This document shows positions 18,560-27,634 of a stretch of 33,445 nucleotides of DNA, piece by piece. The stretch is from the NCBI GenBank assembly GCA_016926835.1, contig JAFGNX010000190.1:1-33445 (forward strand), read 5' to 3'. A model generated the notes under the pieces. It made no database searches. It worked only from the letters and a program-made list of their open reading frames with translations, and was not told where the DNA came from. A program made the position numbers and the translations under genes. Source of the stretch: Candidatus Aminicenantota bacterium (GTDB lineage Bacteria > Acidobacteriota > Aminicenantia > UBA2199). The stretch's first letter is position 1. Every line of letters starts with the position of its first letter.

Positions 18560-18625
18560 GACACCTCCTGCGGAATCCGTGTTAATCATGCCATACTGAA
18601 GCTGACAATGAAACACCATTCGCGG

Positions 18626-18654
18626 TTGACATCCCCGCGGCCGTCTCCTAGAAT
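18626..18654 (+). promoter_or_regulatory. sigma70-type promoter driving cdd-deoC
   Basis: TTGACA (18626-18631), 17-nt spacer, TAGAAT (18649-18654). Confidence 0.7.
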
Positions 18655-18680
18655 GGAGGCAGATTTTTTGCAAGCCCACC

Positions 18681-19091
18681 ATGACAACCTTGACCAGTGA
18701 GTTGTTGCAAGCCGCCCGACAAGCACGCGAAAATGCCTACGCCCCCTATTCCAATTTCCCCGTGGGATGCGCGCTCCAATCGGTATCCGGGCGCGTATTC
18801 ACCGGCGTCAATATTGAAAACGCCTCCTACGGTTTGACCATCTGCGCGGAACGCTGTGCCCTTTTCCGCATGGTTGCCGCGGGAGAACACTTTTTCCGTA
18901 CCTTGCTGGTCACGGCCGGAACCGCAGAACCGGTTCCCCCTTGCGGTGCCTGCCTTCAGGTTATGATTGAATTCGCGCTCCCCGACAGCCTGGTGATCAT
19001 GGCCGGCCGGAAAGATCAGGTCATCGAAAAATCCCTGATCGAACTGCTTCCTTTGGGATTCCGTTTCCCGGGAAAAGAAAAACACCCATGA
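18681..19091 (+). CDS. cdd: cytidine deaminase
   Basis: PYSNFPVGCAL, GVNIENASYGLTICAER, PCGACLQVM. Confidence 0.95.
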   Translation: MTTLTSELLQAARQARENAYAPYSNFPVGCALQSVSGRVFTGVNIENASYGLTICAERCALFRMVAAGEHFFRTLLVTAGTAEPVPPCGACLQVMIEFALPDSLVIMAGRKDQVIEKSLIELLPLGFRFPGKEKHP

Positions 19092-19753
19092 CAAGTAGAG
19101 CGGAAATCGCCTCCCGTATCGATCATACCCTGTTGAAACCGGACTGCAGCGAGAGGGATATCCGCCGGCTCTGTCTGGAAGCCCATCGGCACCATTTCGC
19201 CACAGTCTGCATTCTTCCCCATTTTGTTTCATTGGCGCACGAACAATTGCGCAACTCACAGGTCCGAGTCTGCACCGTAGTCGGATTCCCTCTCGGGGCC
19301 AATCGCAGTTCCATTAAAGCCGCGGAAGCCGAACTGGCCGTGACTGAAGGCGCCGCCGAAATCGACATGGTCATGAACCTGGCGGCATTTCGTTCCGGTG
19401 ACCTGGCCCATGTCAAACAGGACATTCGCTCAGTGGTCCGATCGGTGCCTTCCGGCATCCTGGTCAAGGTCATCCTGGAGACCGCACTGCTCAACGAGGC
19501 CGAGATCCGCTCAGCCTGCTCCATCTGCCGCGAAGCCGGCGCCCACTTTGTCAAGACATCCACCGGTTTTGGTCCCGGGGGAGCCACGGTCGAGGCCGTG
19601 CGCGTCATGAAGGCGGCGGTTCGGGATCACATGGGAGTCAAGGCATCGGGAGGCATCCGCACCCTGGAGCAAGTTATGGCCATGATTGCCGCGGGCGCAG
19701 ATCGGATCGGAACCAGCGCCGGTATCGACATCATTCTGGAAACCGGGAGTTGA
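19088..19753 (+). CDS. deoC: deoxyribose-phosphate aldolase
   Basis: IDHTLLKPD, VGFPLGANRSSIKAAEAE, KVILETALL, FVKTSTGFGPGGAT, GVKASGGIRTLEQ. ATGA overlap with cdd. Confidence 0.96.
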   Translation: MTSRAEIASRIDHTLLKPDCSERDIRRLCLEAHRHHFATVCILPHFVSLAHEQLRNSQVRVCTVVGFPLGANRSSIKAAEAELAVTEGAAEIDMVMNLAAFRSGDLAHVKQDIRSVVRSVPSGILVKVILETALLNEAEIRSACSICREAGAHFVKTSTGFGPGGATVEAVRVMKAAVRDHMGVKASGGIRTLEQVMAMIAAGADRIGTSAGIDIILETGS

Positions 19754-19757
19754 TCCC

Positions 19758-21077
19758 GTGAAAACATCCCCGGCCTTTCTGATCGCACGCAAGCGTGACG
19801 GAAAGACCCTAACCCGCAAGGAGATCCGGGATTTCACCCATGGAGTCACCTCCATGAGCTGGACGGATGCCCAGGTGGGCGCCATGCTGATGGCCATCTA
19901 CCTGAAGGGTTTGACCGGCAATGAAATGGCTGACTTGACGAAAGCCATGATGGAATCCGGCGAGCAACTCGAACTCAACGGCATCCCGCCCTGCCGTATT
20001 GACAAGCACAGCACCGGTGGAGTGGGAGACAAGGTCAGCCTGGTGTTTGCCCCTCTGGCCGCCGCGGTCGGGATCCGGGTGCCGATGCTTTCCGGTCGCG
20101 GTCTGGGACACACGGGTGGAACCCTGGATAAACTGGAGTCGATCCCCGGCCTTGATGTTTCCCTCTCGGTCGATAGATTCCGCCGGGTCCTGGCAGAGAC
20201 CGGGATGGTCATAGCCGGAGCCGAAGCCCGCATGGTTCCGGCCGACCGCCGCCTGTACGCCCTCAGAGATGTAACCGCCACAATCGACCATCTCGGCCTG
20301 ATTGTCAGCAGCATCATGAGTAAAAAACTGGCGGTCAAGGCAGACGGCCTGGTACTGGATGTCAAAACCGGATCCGGTGCGTTTACCGGCGACCAGGAGA
20401 ACGCCCGCAACTTATGCCGGACCATGGTCATGATGGCTGAGGCCGCCGGACGCCCGGTAACGGGATTCGTCACGCGCATGGATCAGCCCCTGGGTATGCG
20501 CATCGGCAACGCCCTGGAAGTAGAAGAGGCCCTGGCCGCACTGCGGGGAGAGGGCCCGGAAGACTTGATGGAAGTTACCTTCGCTTTGGCCGAAGCCGCC
20601 ATGGAACTGGCCCGGATCAACGGGAATCAATCCGATCACAAACACGCCTTGCGGACCGCGATCGATTCAGGAAAAGCGCTGGAAGTATTCGCCCGCTGGA
20701 TCCATGCCCAGAATGGCGACGCGCGTTGTTGTGAAGACCCGTCACGCCTGCCCCGGGCGTCCTTGACTCAGGACCTGCGCGCATCACGAGCGGGATTCCT
20801 GACCACGCTGGATGCGCTGAAAATCGGTCTGGCCGCTCACGCGGCCGGAGCCGGCCGCGACCGCCCGGGTGAACCCGTGGATCCGGGATCCGGAGTGGTT
20901 CTGTACCACAAAACCGGTGACCGGCTCCAGGCGGGCGAACCCCTGGCTACGCTTTACTCCAGCAACGCGGGTCGGCTGGAAGCTGGTTTTCAGCATCTCG
21001 CCAGGGCCGTTCAGATTTCCGATGTTCCCGTGAAAAAGGAACCCACCGTTCTTTTCCGGATAGACAGACAGAGTTGA
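19758..21077 (+). CDS. pyrimidine-nucleoside (thymidine) phosphorylase
   Basis: DKHSTGGVGDKVSL, GRGLGHTGGTLDKLESIPG, KTGSGAF; GTG start immediately after the deoC stop. Confidence 0.94.
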   Translation: MKTSPAFLIARKRDGKTLTRKEIRDFTHGVTSMSWTDAQVGAMLMAIYLKGLTGNEMADLTKAMMESGEQLELNGIPPCRIDKHSTGGVGDKVSLVFAPLAAAVGIRVPMLSGRGLGHTGGTLDKLESIPGLDVSLSVDRFRRVLAETGMVIAGAEARMVPADRRLYALRDVTATIDHLGLIVSSIMSKKLAVKADGLVLDVKTGSGAFTGDQENARNLCRTMVMMAEAAGRPVTGFVTRMDQPLGMRIGNALEVEEALAALRGEGPEDLMEVTFALAEAAMELARINGNQSDHKHALRTAIDSGKALEVFARWIHAQNGDARCCEDPSRLPRASLTQDLRASRAGFLTTLDALKIGLAAHAAGAGRDRPGEPVDPGSGVVLYHKTGDRLQAGEPLATLYSSNAGRLEAGFQHLARAVQISDVPVKKEPTVLFRIDRQS

Positions 21078-21103
21078 AAAGGGAAGAAGTATATAGAGTT
21101 AGG

Positions 21104-21129
21104 ATGTAGGGGCGACCGGCCGGTCGCCC
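21104..21129. repeat. interspersed palindromic element, copy 2 core (ATGTAGGGGCGACCGGCCGGTCGCCC)
   Basis: 26 bp identical to 11343-11368; 20-bp perfect palindrome at 21110-21129. Confidence 0.95.
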
Positions 21130-21159
21130 TGAAGTTGGGGAGTTGAGGAGTTAAAAAAG

Positions 21160-21180
21160 GGGCGGGTTTGAAACCCGCCC
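21160..21180. repeat. second palindrome GGGCGGGTTT-G-AAACCCGCCC
   Basis: Perfect 10-bp inverted repeat around a central G; sits 30 bp after the first palindrome and shares its AGGGGCG...CGCCC frame. Confidence 0.9.
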
Positions 21181-21274
21181 GTACACTTGATCGCCCAGTC
21201 CATTTGCCCCTCGCCTCTCGCCCTTAGCCAATCGCCCACTCTCAACTTCCTCAACCGTTTTTCTTTCTGTTTTT

Positions 21275-22624
21275 TTACTGAATTAATATTCCGGCCAGGG
21301 AAGCGGTCAACAGGGTCACCAGGCTGCCGCCTAGAACCGCGCGCAAACCCAGGGCCGCGATTTCCGCTTTGCGCGTGGGAGCCATGGGGCCGATACCGCC
21401 GATCTGAATGCCGATGGAAGAAAAATTGGCGAACCCGCAGAGGGCATAGGTCGCCATGATCACGGATTTCTCAGACAACAGTCCCTGCTTGATTAAATCC
21501 ACAAGGTTGACATAAGCCACAAATTCGTTCAACACCACCTTGGTGCCGAACAGGCTGCCGAACGCCATGGCATCTGAGGCCGGTACACCGATACCGATGG
21601 CCACGTACTTCAGCAACAGTCCCAGCATCAACTCGAGCGAGAGAGGTCCTCCGAATCGCGCCTTCAGCCACGCGTTCGCATGGGTCAGCTCGCCAAGCGA
21701 AGCCAGCACGTAATTGAACATGTACACAAAGGCGATAAACACAATCAGCATGGCCCCCACGTTGAGAGCGAGTTTCAAGCCGTCGGCAGCTCCCGAAGAA
21801 GCGGCATCCAGCAGGTTGGCGGATTCCCGCTCCACCCTCAGGGTCACCTGTCCCCGTGTGCGGGGCTCTCCGGTTTCCGGGACCAGGATCTTGGCAATTA
21901 CAAGCGATGCCGGCGCCGCCATCACGCTGGCTGTAATCAAGTGAACGGCGAACGTCAATTGGGCCTGGGCCAGGGGCACACCCTGGGCCTCGGCCAAGGC
22001 TCGCCCCAGCAGCTGGATGTAGCTGGCCATCACGCCCCCCGCTACCGTGGCCATGCCTCCTACCATGATGGTCAGTAATTCCGACCGCGTCATGTGGGTG
22101 ATATAGGGTCTGACCAGGATCGGAGCTTCCGTCTGGCCGATAAAGACGTTGGCGCTGTTTGAGAGCGATTCCGCGCCGCTGGTTCCCATCAGGCGCGACA
22201 TGATGGTGGCCATGACGCGTACAACCGCCTGCAACACCCCCAGATGGTACAACACCGCGGTGAGGGATGCGAAAAAGATAATCGTGGGTAGTACCTGAAA
22301 CGCGAAAAAGAATCCCAGGCTATCGTCGCCGGCACTCACAGCAAGGCTGCCGAACACGAAGCGGGACCCTTCCGTGATGAATCCCAGCACGGTGACCACG
22401 GCACCCCCGGCCCAATCGACCAGCCATTTAAGCCACCCCAGCGGCGCGAACCAGCCGCCCATGGCTTTCCCGTGGATCACAAACACTGCCAGAACCGCCT
22501 GGAGCAACAAGCCCATACCCACCAGGCGCCAACTGATTCTACGGCGATTGGCGGAAAAAGCCACCGCGATCCCCAGCACCAGGATCATTCCCAGAATTCC
22601 CCGCAGAATCGACCAAACCGGCAT
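21275..22624 (-). CDS. NupC/CNT-family nucleoside transporter
   Basis: GAESLSNSANVFIGQTEAPILVRPYITHMTRSELLTIMVGGMATVAGGVMASYI, ALCGFANFSSIGIQIGGIG. Confidence 0.95.
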   Translation of the reverse strand: MPVWSILRGILGMILVLGIAVAFSANRRRISWRLVGMGLLLQAVLAVFVIHGKAMGGWFAPLGWLKWLVDWAGGAVVTVLGFITEGSRFVFGSLAVSAGDDSLGFFFAFQVLPTIIFFASLTAVLYHLGVLQAVVRVMATIMSRLMGTSGAESLSNSANVFIGQTEAPILVRPYITHMTRSELLTIMVGGMATVAGGVMASYIQLLGRALAEAQGVPLAQAQLTFAVHLITASVMAAPASLVIAKILVPETGEPRTRGQVTLRVERESANLLDAASSGAADGLKLALNVGAMLIVFIAFVYMFNYVLASLGELTHANAWLKARFGGPLSLELMLGLLLKYVAIGIGVPASDAMAFGSLFGTKVVLNEFVAYVNLVDLIKQGLLSEKSVIMATYALCGFANFSSIGIQIGGIGPMAPTRKAEIAALGLRAVLGGSLVTLLTASLAGILIQ

Positions 22625-22656
22625 CAGCCTTTCTCCGTTCGGGATACGCGGCGCCT

Positions 22657-23862
22657 TCAGAAGCGCCGATTCACTGTTTCGTAATAATCAATCATGCGGC
22701 GCACGTAACGCCTTTTCTGGACATAGGTTCCCGTAAAGAAACTGCGCTTGAACCCGTGAATCACCAAGTCTTTTAGGTCCTTGGCATCCAGGTCAAAAGC
22801 CTCCACTGCGCGCATCATCTCCTGCGTGACCGTGGTGGCCGAAACCGTCCGGTTATCCGTACAGATGGTAACGGACAACTTGTTTTTCATCATGCGTCCG
22901 AAAGAATGATCGATCAAGCGGTTCAGTTCCGGATGGGTCTGGAGATTCGAGGTCAGGCACACTTCGATAGTGATGCGCCGGTCACCGATGTACTGAACCA
23001 GGTTGTCTACATAACGGCTTCTATCCTTGATGGAGGCGTCCGCGATGTAATCCTCGTCGAAAAGGTGCAACGCGTGACCGAGGCGGTCGGCGTGAAGTTC
23101 GGTGATCGCCTGAAAAATACTTTCGGGGCCGAATGCTTCACCCGCGTGCACCGTTTTTTTCAAGAAGTGCCGGTGGGCCAGGGCATAGGCCGGGGCATGG
23201 TCCACGGCCGGGTATCCCTTTTCCTGTCCCGCCAGGTCAAACCCGGCAACCGGGATGCCCAGAACATCCCTGGCATGGATGGCCGCCCGCACCAGCTCCT
23301 GCGATGCCAGGGAAAAGACCCATTTGCGCTCGGAATTGCAGTGAACATCCAGCAGTCGGTCAAAATAATCGGAAAAACCGGTACCAAACATGCGCATGGC
23401 GCAGGCGATAATTCCGTAATCAAAAGCAGGTTCTTTCCCGTCGCAAACCTCCGGTCGCTGGTTGAAAGCCGTCTTGGCACTCTCCAGCCCACGGTTTACG
23501 GCTTGAAACACGTCCATGATCCCCATTCCCGGATGCTGGTGCAGTTGTGGCGCGAAACGCACTTCGATATACCGGACCCCCTCCGCCTGGTTATCCTCCG
23601 CCAGTTCCCGGGCCACCCGTTCCAATGCCTGCGGAGTCTGCATGACCGCGGTCAGGTAGCCGAAACCTTTGAGGTATTCGCCCAGGTCCGCATACTTGTC
23701 TTTGAAAACGGTCTGTTTAAGTTCCGATTCCGTGCGTCCGGGGAGCTCGATCCCGGCTTCATCAGCCAGTTCGAGCAGGGTTTTCAAGCGCATGGAACCG
23801 TCCAGGTGCAGGTGCAGGTCGGTTTTGGGAATCCGTTCGATAAATTCACGGCTGATTTTCAC
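22657..23862 (-). CDS. add: adenosine deaminase
   Basis: KTDLHLHLDGSMR, FDLAGQEKGYP, VHAGEAFGPESI, RLGHALHL, ICTDNRTVSATT. Confidence 0.93.
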   Translation of the reverse strand: MKISREFIERIPKTDLHLHLDGSMRLKTLLELADEAGIELPGRTESELKQTVFKDKYADLGEYLKGFGYLTAVMQTPQALERVARELAEDNQAEGVRYIEVRFAPQLHQHPGMGIMDVFQAVNRGLESAKTAFNQRPEVCDGKEPAFDYGIIACAMRMFGTGFSDYFDRLLDVHCNSERKWVFSLASQELVRAAIHARDVLGIPVAGFDLAGQEKGYPAVDHAPAYALAHRHFLKKTVHAGEAFGPESIFQAITELHADRLGHALHLFDEDYIADASIKDRSRYVDNLVQYIGDRRITIEVCLTSNLQTHPELNRLIDHSFGRMMKNKLSVTICTDNRTVSATTVTQEMMRAVEAFDLDAKDLKDLVIHGFKRSFFTGTYVQKRRYVRRMIDYYETVNRRF

Positions 23863-24422
23863 TTTTTTATCTCCTTCAGCATGGCGGCGATTCCGGGCTT
23901 GTGACGCCGGACCTCTTCATGGGTCAATCCATCGAGTTCGTGCGGAAAGATCAGCCATTTATCCGTACAATGCACAAAAAAATCGGGCTGAACCGAAGTC
24001 AGGTTGTTCCCGGGTTTGAAAAACACCACGGCAATACGGATATCGTTGGGGGTATTGCGCCGGCAACGGCTCTGCAGGGTTTCCCGCACAGCCTGAATGC
24101 TCAAGCCGGTATCGTACACATCATCCACGATCAGCAAACCGTCTTCGGCATTGATCTGCTCCACAATGTAATCCATGCCGTGCACACGGATCTCACGGCT
24201 GCGCCGCGCGATACCGGTATAAGCGGAGGTCCGGATGGCGATGTGATCGGTCTTGATGCCGTTGAAATCGAGCAACTCCTGGACGGCTATACCCACGGGG
24301 GTGCCTCCACGCCAGATCCCCACGATAAAAGATGGACGGAAGCCGCTTTTCAGTACCTGGACGCCCAATCGCATCGAATCTTCCAACAAGGTGCCTGCGT
24401 CCACAAACAGTTTGTCACTCAT
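23859..24422 (-). CDS. hypoxanthine/purine phosphoribosyltransferase
   Basis: VGIWRGGTPVGIAV and LLIVDDVYDTGLS PRPP loop; start at MSDKLFVD. ATGA overlap with add. ORF-track extension to 24713 overlaps uridine kinase and is rejected. Confidence 0.85.
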   Translation of the reverse strand: MSDKLFVDAGTLLEDSMRLGVQVLKSGFRPSFIVGIWRGGTPVGIAVQELLDFNGIKTDHIAIRTSAYTGIARRSREIRVHGMDYIVEQINAEDGLLIVDDVYDTGLSIQAVRETLQSRCRRNTPNDIRIAVVFFKPGNNLTSVQPDFFVHCTDKWLIFPHELDGLTHEEVRRHKPGIAAMLKEIKK

Positions 24423-25062
24423 GGCTTCCCTCTCCCGAAGAAGGCACAGACCGCAGGTGCTCCCGGATCCGTGCCGCCAGCAACTCCACAGCCACCCGGT
24501 TGCGCCCGTCCAACACGACCAGATCCGCGTAACTGCGGCTGGGGTGGACATATTCGCGGTACATGGGACGGACCGTGGCGTGATATTGATCCAGAACCGA
24601 GTCCATATCCCGGCCCCGCTCGCGGATATCCCGTTCAAGCCTCCGGGATAAACGGATATCCTCGTCAATATCCATAAACACCTTGATATCCAACAATGAT
24701 CGCAGCCTGGCATCCGCCAGAATCAGAATTCCTTCCAGGAGAATGACCTTCGCCGGTTTCACACGCCTTCCGCCGACCCGCCGGTGTCGATGATAATCGT
24801 ATTCGGGAATGACCGCGGACTTTCCCCGGCGCAGGGTCTCAAGATCGCGCACCAGAGCGTCCGTTTCCAGCGCATCAGGATGGTCGAAATTCATTTTCCC
24901 CCGCAACCGGACATCCATATCCGATAGGTCCCGGTAATAGGCATCATGTGGAATCCGCAAGATCCGGTCCGCAGAAAAGCACCGGCAGAGTCCGTCTGCC
25001 AGGGTGGTTTTTCCCGCCCCGCTGCCACCGCAAATGCCGATTGTCAGTGGTCTTGTCTGCAT
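24415..25062 (-). CDS. uridine kinase-like P-loop kinase
   Basis: TIGICGGSGAGKTTLADGL Walker A, YYRD, NFDHPDALETD, DYHRHRR, LEGILIL; start at MQTRPL (or MAVIMQ at 25074). Confidence 0.9.
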   Translation of the reverse strand: MQTRPLTIGICGGSGAGKTTLADGLCRCFSADRILRIPHDAYYRDLSDMDVRLRGKMNFDHPDALETDALVRDLETLRRGKSAVIPEYDYHRHRRVGGRRVKPAKVILLEGILILADARLRSLLDIKVFMDIDEDIRLSRRLERDIRERGRDMDSVLDQYHATVRPMYREYVHPSRSYADLVVLDGRNRVAVELLAARIREHLRSVPSSGEGSHE

Positions 25063-25145
25063 GATTACGGCCATGGTAGCACCGGCGCCGAATACTGTCA
25101 ATGCGCTTGTTTCAATGTCCTTTTTCGCTTTGCCGGTCGGCCAAA

Positions 25146-25175
25146 TTGACACTTTTGCCGGGCATCAGTTATAAT
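25146..25175 (+). promoter_or_regulatory. sigma70 consensus promoter for the acyltransferase gene
   Basis: TTGACA (25146-25151), 18-nt spacer, TATAAT (25170-25175). Confidence 0.7.
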
Positions 25176-25261
25176 TTCATGCGGTTGCGTGGGTTTCCGC
25201 CCGGAATATCCAGTTTGTTTCAGACGGATCCCAGCCGTGGCAAGGAGACAGATATCAGACC

Positions 25262-27025
25262 ATGGAACCCCTGAATGTCCGGGATATGATCGAGGCCAAG
25301 CAGCCGGATTTCTTTCAAAAATACCCGCGCTTCATCAGCAACCTGATCGTTCGCTTTCTCAACTGGCTGCTTCACATCAATGAAGCCAATGAGTTTATCC
25401 GTAAGTACAGCCACAAAAAGAACTTCGAGTTCATCGATGAGATCTTTGAGTTTCTGGACTTTTCCTACCTGCTGACCAGCCGCGACCGGCAACGGATCCC
25501 ATCCGAAGGCAAACTCGTGATCGTCTCCAATCACCCCCTCGGCGCTCTGGACGGATTGGCCATCCTGAAAGCCGTCGGAGAAATCCGCCCGGATATCAAG
25601 GTGGTGGTCAACGATGTCCTGGCCGGCATCCCCCAGTTGGCGGACCTGTTTCTGCCCTACAACATCTTTTCCCCTCAGGCCCAGCGTCAGCGCGTCGGCC
25701 AGATCATGCGCGCCTTTGCCAACGAGGAAGCGGTCCTTTTCTTTCCATCCGCTGAAGTATCCCGACTGAAAGCCGGGCGGGTGGTGGACGGATACTGGTA
25801 CAACGGGCCCATTTACTTTGCGCAGAAATACGAAGTGCCGATCCTGCCCATATTCGTAAAGTCGCGCAACTCTCTCTGGTTCTACCTGATCTCGTTTCTG
25901 CACAAGAAATTTTCCATGTTCCTGCTGCCCAGGGAGGTTTTCAAAAAACGCGGCAAAAACCTGCACCTGAAGATCGGTGACCCCATTCCCGGGCGCTACC
26001 TCAAGCAGAGCCCCCTTCACCCCAATCTGTTGACCAAGATGCTCAAGAAGCACGTCTACAAACTGGCGCGAAAATCCCGCCCGCGCGTTTTCAAAACCGA
26101 GAAAACCATTCTTCACCCCGTCAGCAAACCCATTCTCAAGCAGGAACTGGGGAATTCGCTCCTGCTGGATTCACCTGAAGAACACCTGCGTCTGTACCAG
26201 GTGGATTTTCAAACCGCCCCCAACGTGGTGAAAGAGATTGCGCGCCTGCGCGAAATGACATTCAGGCGGGTGGATGAAGGAACCGGTGGACGCATTGACA
26301 TGGACGAGTACGACCAGTTTTACGCCCATCTGGTGTTGTGGAATGAACAAACCCTGGAAATCGTGGGTTCATACCGGCTGATCCGGGTCGCGGAAGTCCT
26401 GGAACGCTTCAAGCGTCACCACATCTACACGGCTTCCCTGTTTAAATACACCAGCCGTTTCAACCCGGTGCTGGCCCAATCCGCGGAGCTGGGAAGAAGT
26501 TTTATTCAATACCGCTACTGGAACACGCGGGCCCTGGACTACCTCTGGCGCGGGATCGGACTGTACGTGTCCCAATACGACGACCTGCGTTACCTTTTGG
26601 GAGCGGTGAGCATCAGCCATTCCTTTTCCTCTACGGCCAAGAGCCTGATCGTCTACTATTTCCAGAAATGGTACGGGGATTCCGAGAATCTGGTGCGTGC
26701 CAAGTCTCCTTATATCATCGGCCGGGAGCAGATGGATGAAATGGAAAACACCTTCAGCGGAGAAAGCGCTGAAGCCGATTTCCCCGTTCTTAAACAGACA
26801 CTGAAATCACTGGGATACGCGGTTCCCGTGTTGTTCCGCCAGTATATCCAGCAATGCCTGCCCGGAGGAGTCCGTTTCATGGATTTCTGCGTGGACCTGG
26901 ACTTCAATACCGTTGACGGATTGCTCGTGATGGACATGACCCGGATGGACCCGCGCAAAAAAGAGCGCTTCAAGATCACCGGAGCCGGAACAACCGCTCA
27001 CGATGAATCAAAGTTAAAGGGTTGA
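25262..27025 (+). CDS. bifunctional acyltransferase: N-terminal PlsC/OlsA-like domain plus C-terminal OlsB-like (GNAT/hemolysin) domain
   Basis: N-terminal VIVSNHPLGALDGLAI (HX4D acyltransferase) and FFPSAEVSR; C-terminal LYQVDFQTAPNVVKEIARLREMTFR...VGSYRL...FNPVLAQSAELGRSFIQYRYWNTRALDYLWRGIG typical of OlsB/Acetyltransf_5. Confidence 0.85.
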   Translation: MEPLNVRDMIEAKQPDFFQKYPRFISNLIVRFLNWLLHINEANEFIRKYSHKKNFEFIDEIFEFLDFSYLLTSRDRQRIPSEGKLVIVSNHPLGALDGLAILKAVGEIRPDIKVVVNDVLAGIPQLADLFLPYNIFSPQAQRQRVGQIMRAFANEEAVLFFPSAEVSRLKAGRVVDGYWYNGPIYFAQKYEVPILPIFVKSRNSLWFYLISFLHKKFSMFLLPREVFKKRGKNLHLKIGDPIPGRYLKQSPLHPNLLTKMLKKHVYKLARKSRPRVFKTEKTILHPVSKPILKQELGNSLLLDSPEEHLRLYQVDFQTAPNVVKEIARLREMTFRRVDEGTGGRIDMDEYDQFYAHLVLWNEQTLEIVGSYRLIRVAEVLERFKRHHIYTASLFKYTSRFNPVLAQSAELGRSFIQYRYWNTRALDYLWRGIGLYVSQYDDLRYLLGAVSISHSFSSTAKSLIVYYFQKWYGDSENLVRAKSPYIIGREQMDEMENTFSGESAEADFPVLKQTLKSLGYAVPVLFRQYIQQCLPGGVRFMDFCVDLDFNTVDGLLVMDMTRMDPRKKERFKITGAGTTAHDESKLKG

Positions 27026-27060
27026 AACTCTCTTAACTTCCTTTTTCTCTATGCTCTTCA

Positions 27061-27630
27061 TCATTCCAGGGGCAGGCGCTGGGCATAACACCGCCGGCAC
27101 ACCGAAACGTACTTGTCGTTGCCGCCGATTTCAACCTGAGCTCCCTGACTGACCGGCCGTCCATCACGCATGCGGATCAGCATGGTCGCCTTTTTGGGGC
27201 AATACCAGCACACGGTTTTAACTTCTTCAATCTTATCCGCAAATAAAAGCAGGCTTTCACTGCCCGGGAAAAGCCGGTTGCGGAAATCGTTTTTCAATCC
27301 GTATACAATGACGGGAACACCGACCTCATCCACGACCCGGGCAAGGGAAATCACCTGAGTGCGGGTCAGGAACTGGCCCTCGTCCACCAATACGCAATCG
27401 GGTTGTTGTTGTCTTACCCGTTCAACCACGTCAACATGGTTGTCCAGAATCAACGCCTCACGTTGAAACCCCATGCGCGAAGTAATCAATCCGCGGCCGA
27501 AGCGGTCATCCAATGCGGGCGTGCACAACATCACGCGCTTGTTCTGTTCTTCGTAGTTGTGCGCGATTTTCAGAATTTCCGTGGATTTTCCCGCGTTCAT
27601 GGTTGAATAGCGGAAATAGAGTTGGGCCAT
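27061..27630 (-). CDS. tdk: thymidine kinase
   Basis: YFRYSTMNAGKSTEIL P-loop, VDEGQFLT, YGLKNDFRNRLFPGS, zinc-ribbon Cys pairs CWYCPKKA and CRRCY. Confidence 0.95.
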   Translation of the reverse strand: MAQLYFRYSTMNAGKSTEILKIAHNYEEQNKRVMLCTPALDDRFGRGLITSRMGFQREALILDNHVDVVERVRQQQPDCVLVDEGQFLTRTQVISLARVVDEVGVPVIVYGLKNDFRNRLFPGSESLLLFADKIEEVKTVCWYCPKKATMLIRMRDGRPVSQGAQVEIGGNDKYVSVCRRCYAQRLPLE

Positions 27631-27634
27631 GGCG

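Noticed and set aside
21104-21180. Rho-independent terminators
   Set aside because: Both palindromes form strong stems but neither is followed by a T-run, so canonical intrinsic termination is not supported.
22906-23904. Plus-strand 332-aa ORF opposite adenosine deaminase
   Set aside because: Shadow ORF antisense to a strongly conserved add gene; no SD, no recognisable motif, low-complexity-like composition.
23901-24677. Plus-strand 258-aa ORF
   Set aside because: Antisense across the phosphoribosyltransferase/uridine kinase junction; no motif support.
24423-24713. N-terminal extension of the phosphoribosyltransferase ORF
   Set aside because: It overlaps the uridine kinase coding sequence in another frame; the conserved domain begins at MSDKLFVD.
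25220-26116. Minus-strand 298-aa ORF opposite the acyltransferase
   Set aside because: Antisense to conserved acyltransferase motifs; typical GC-driven shadow ORF.
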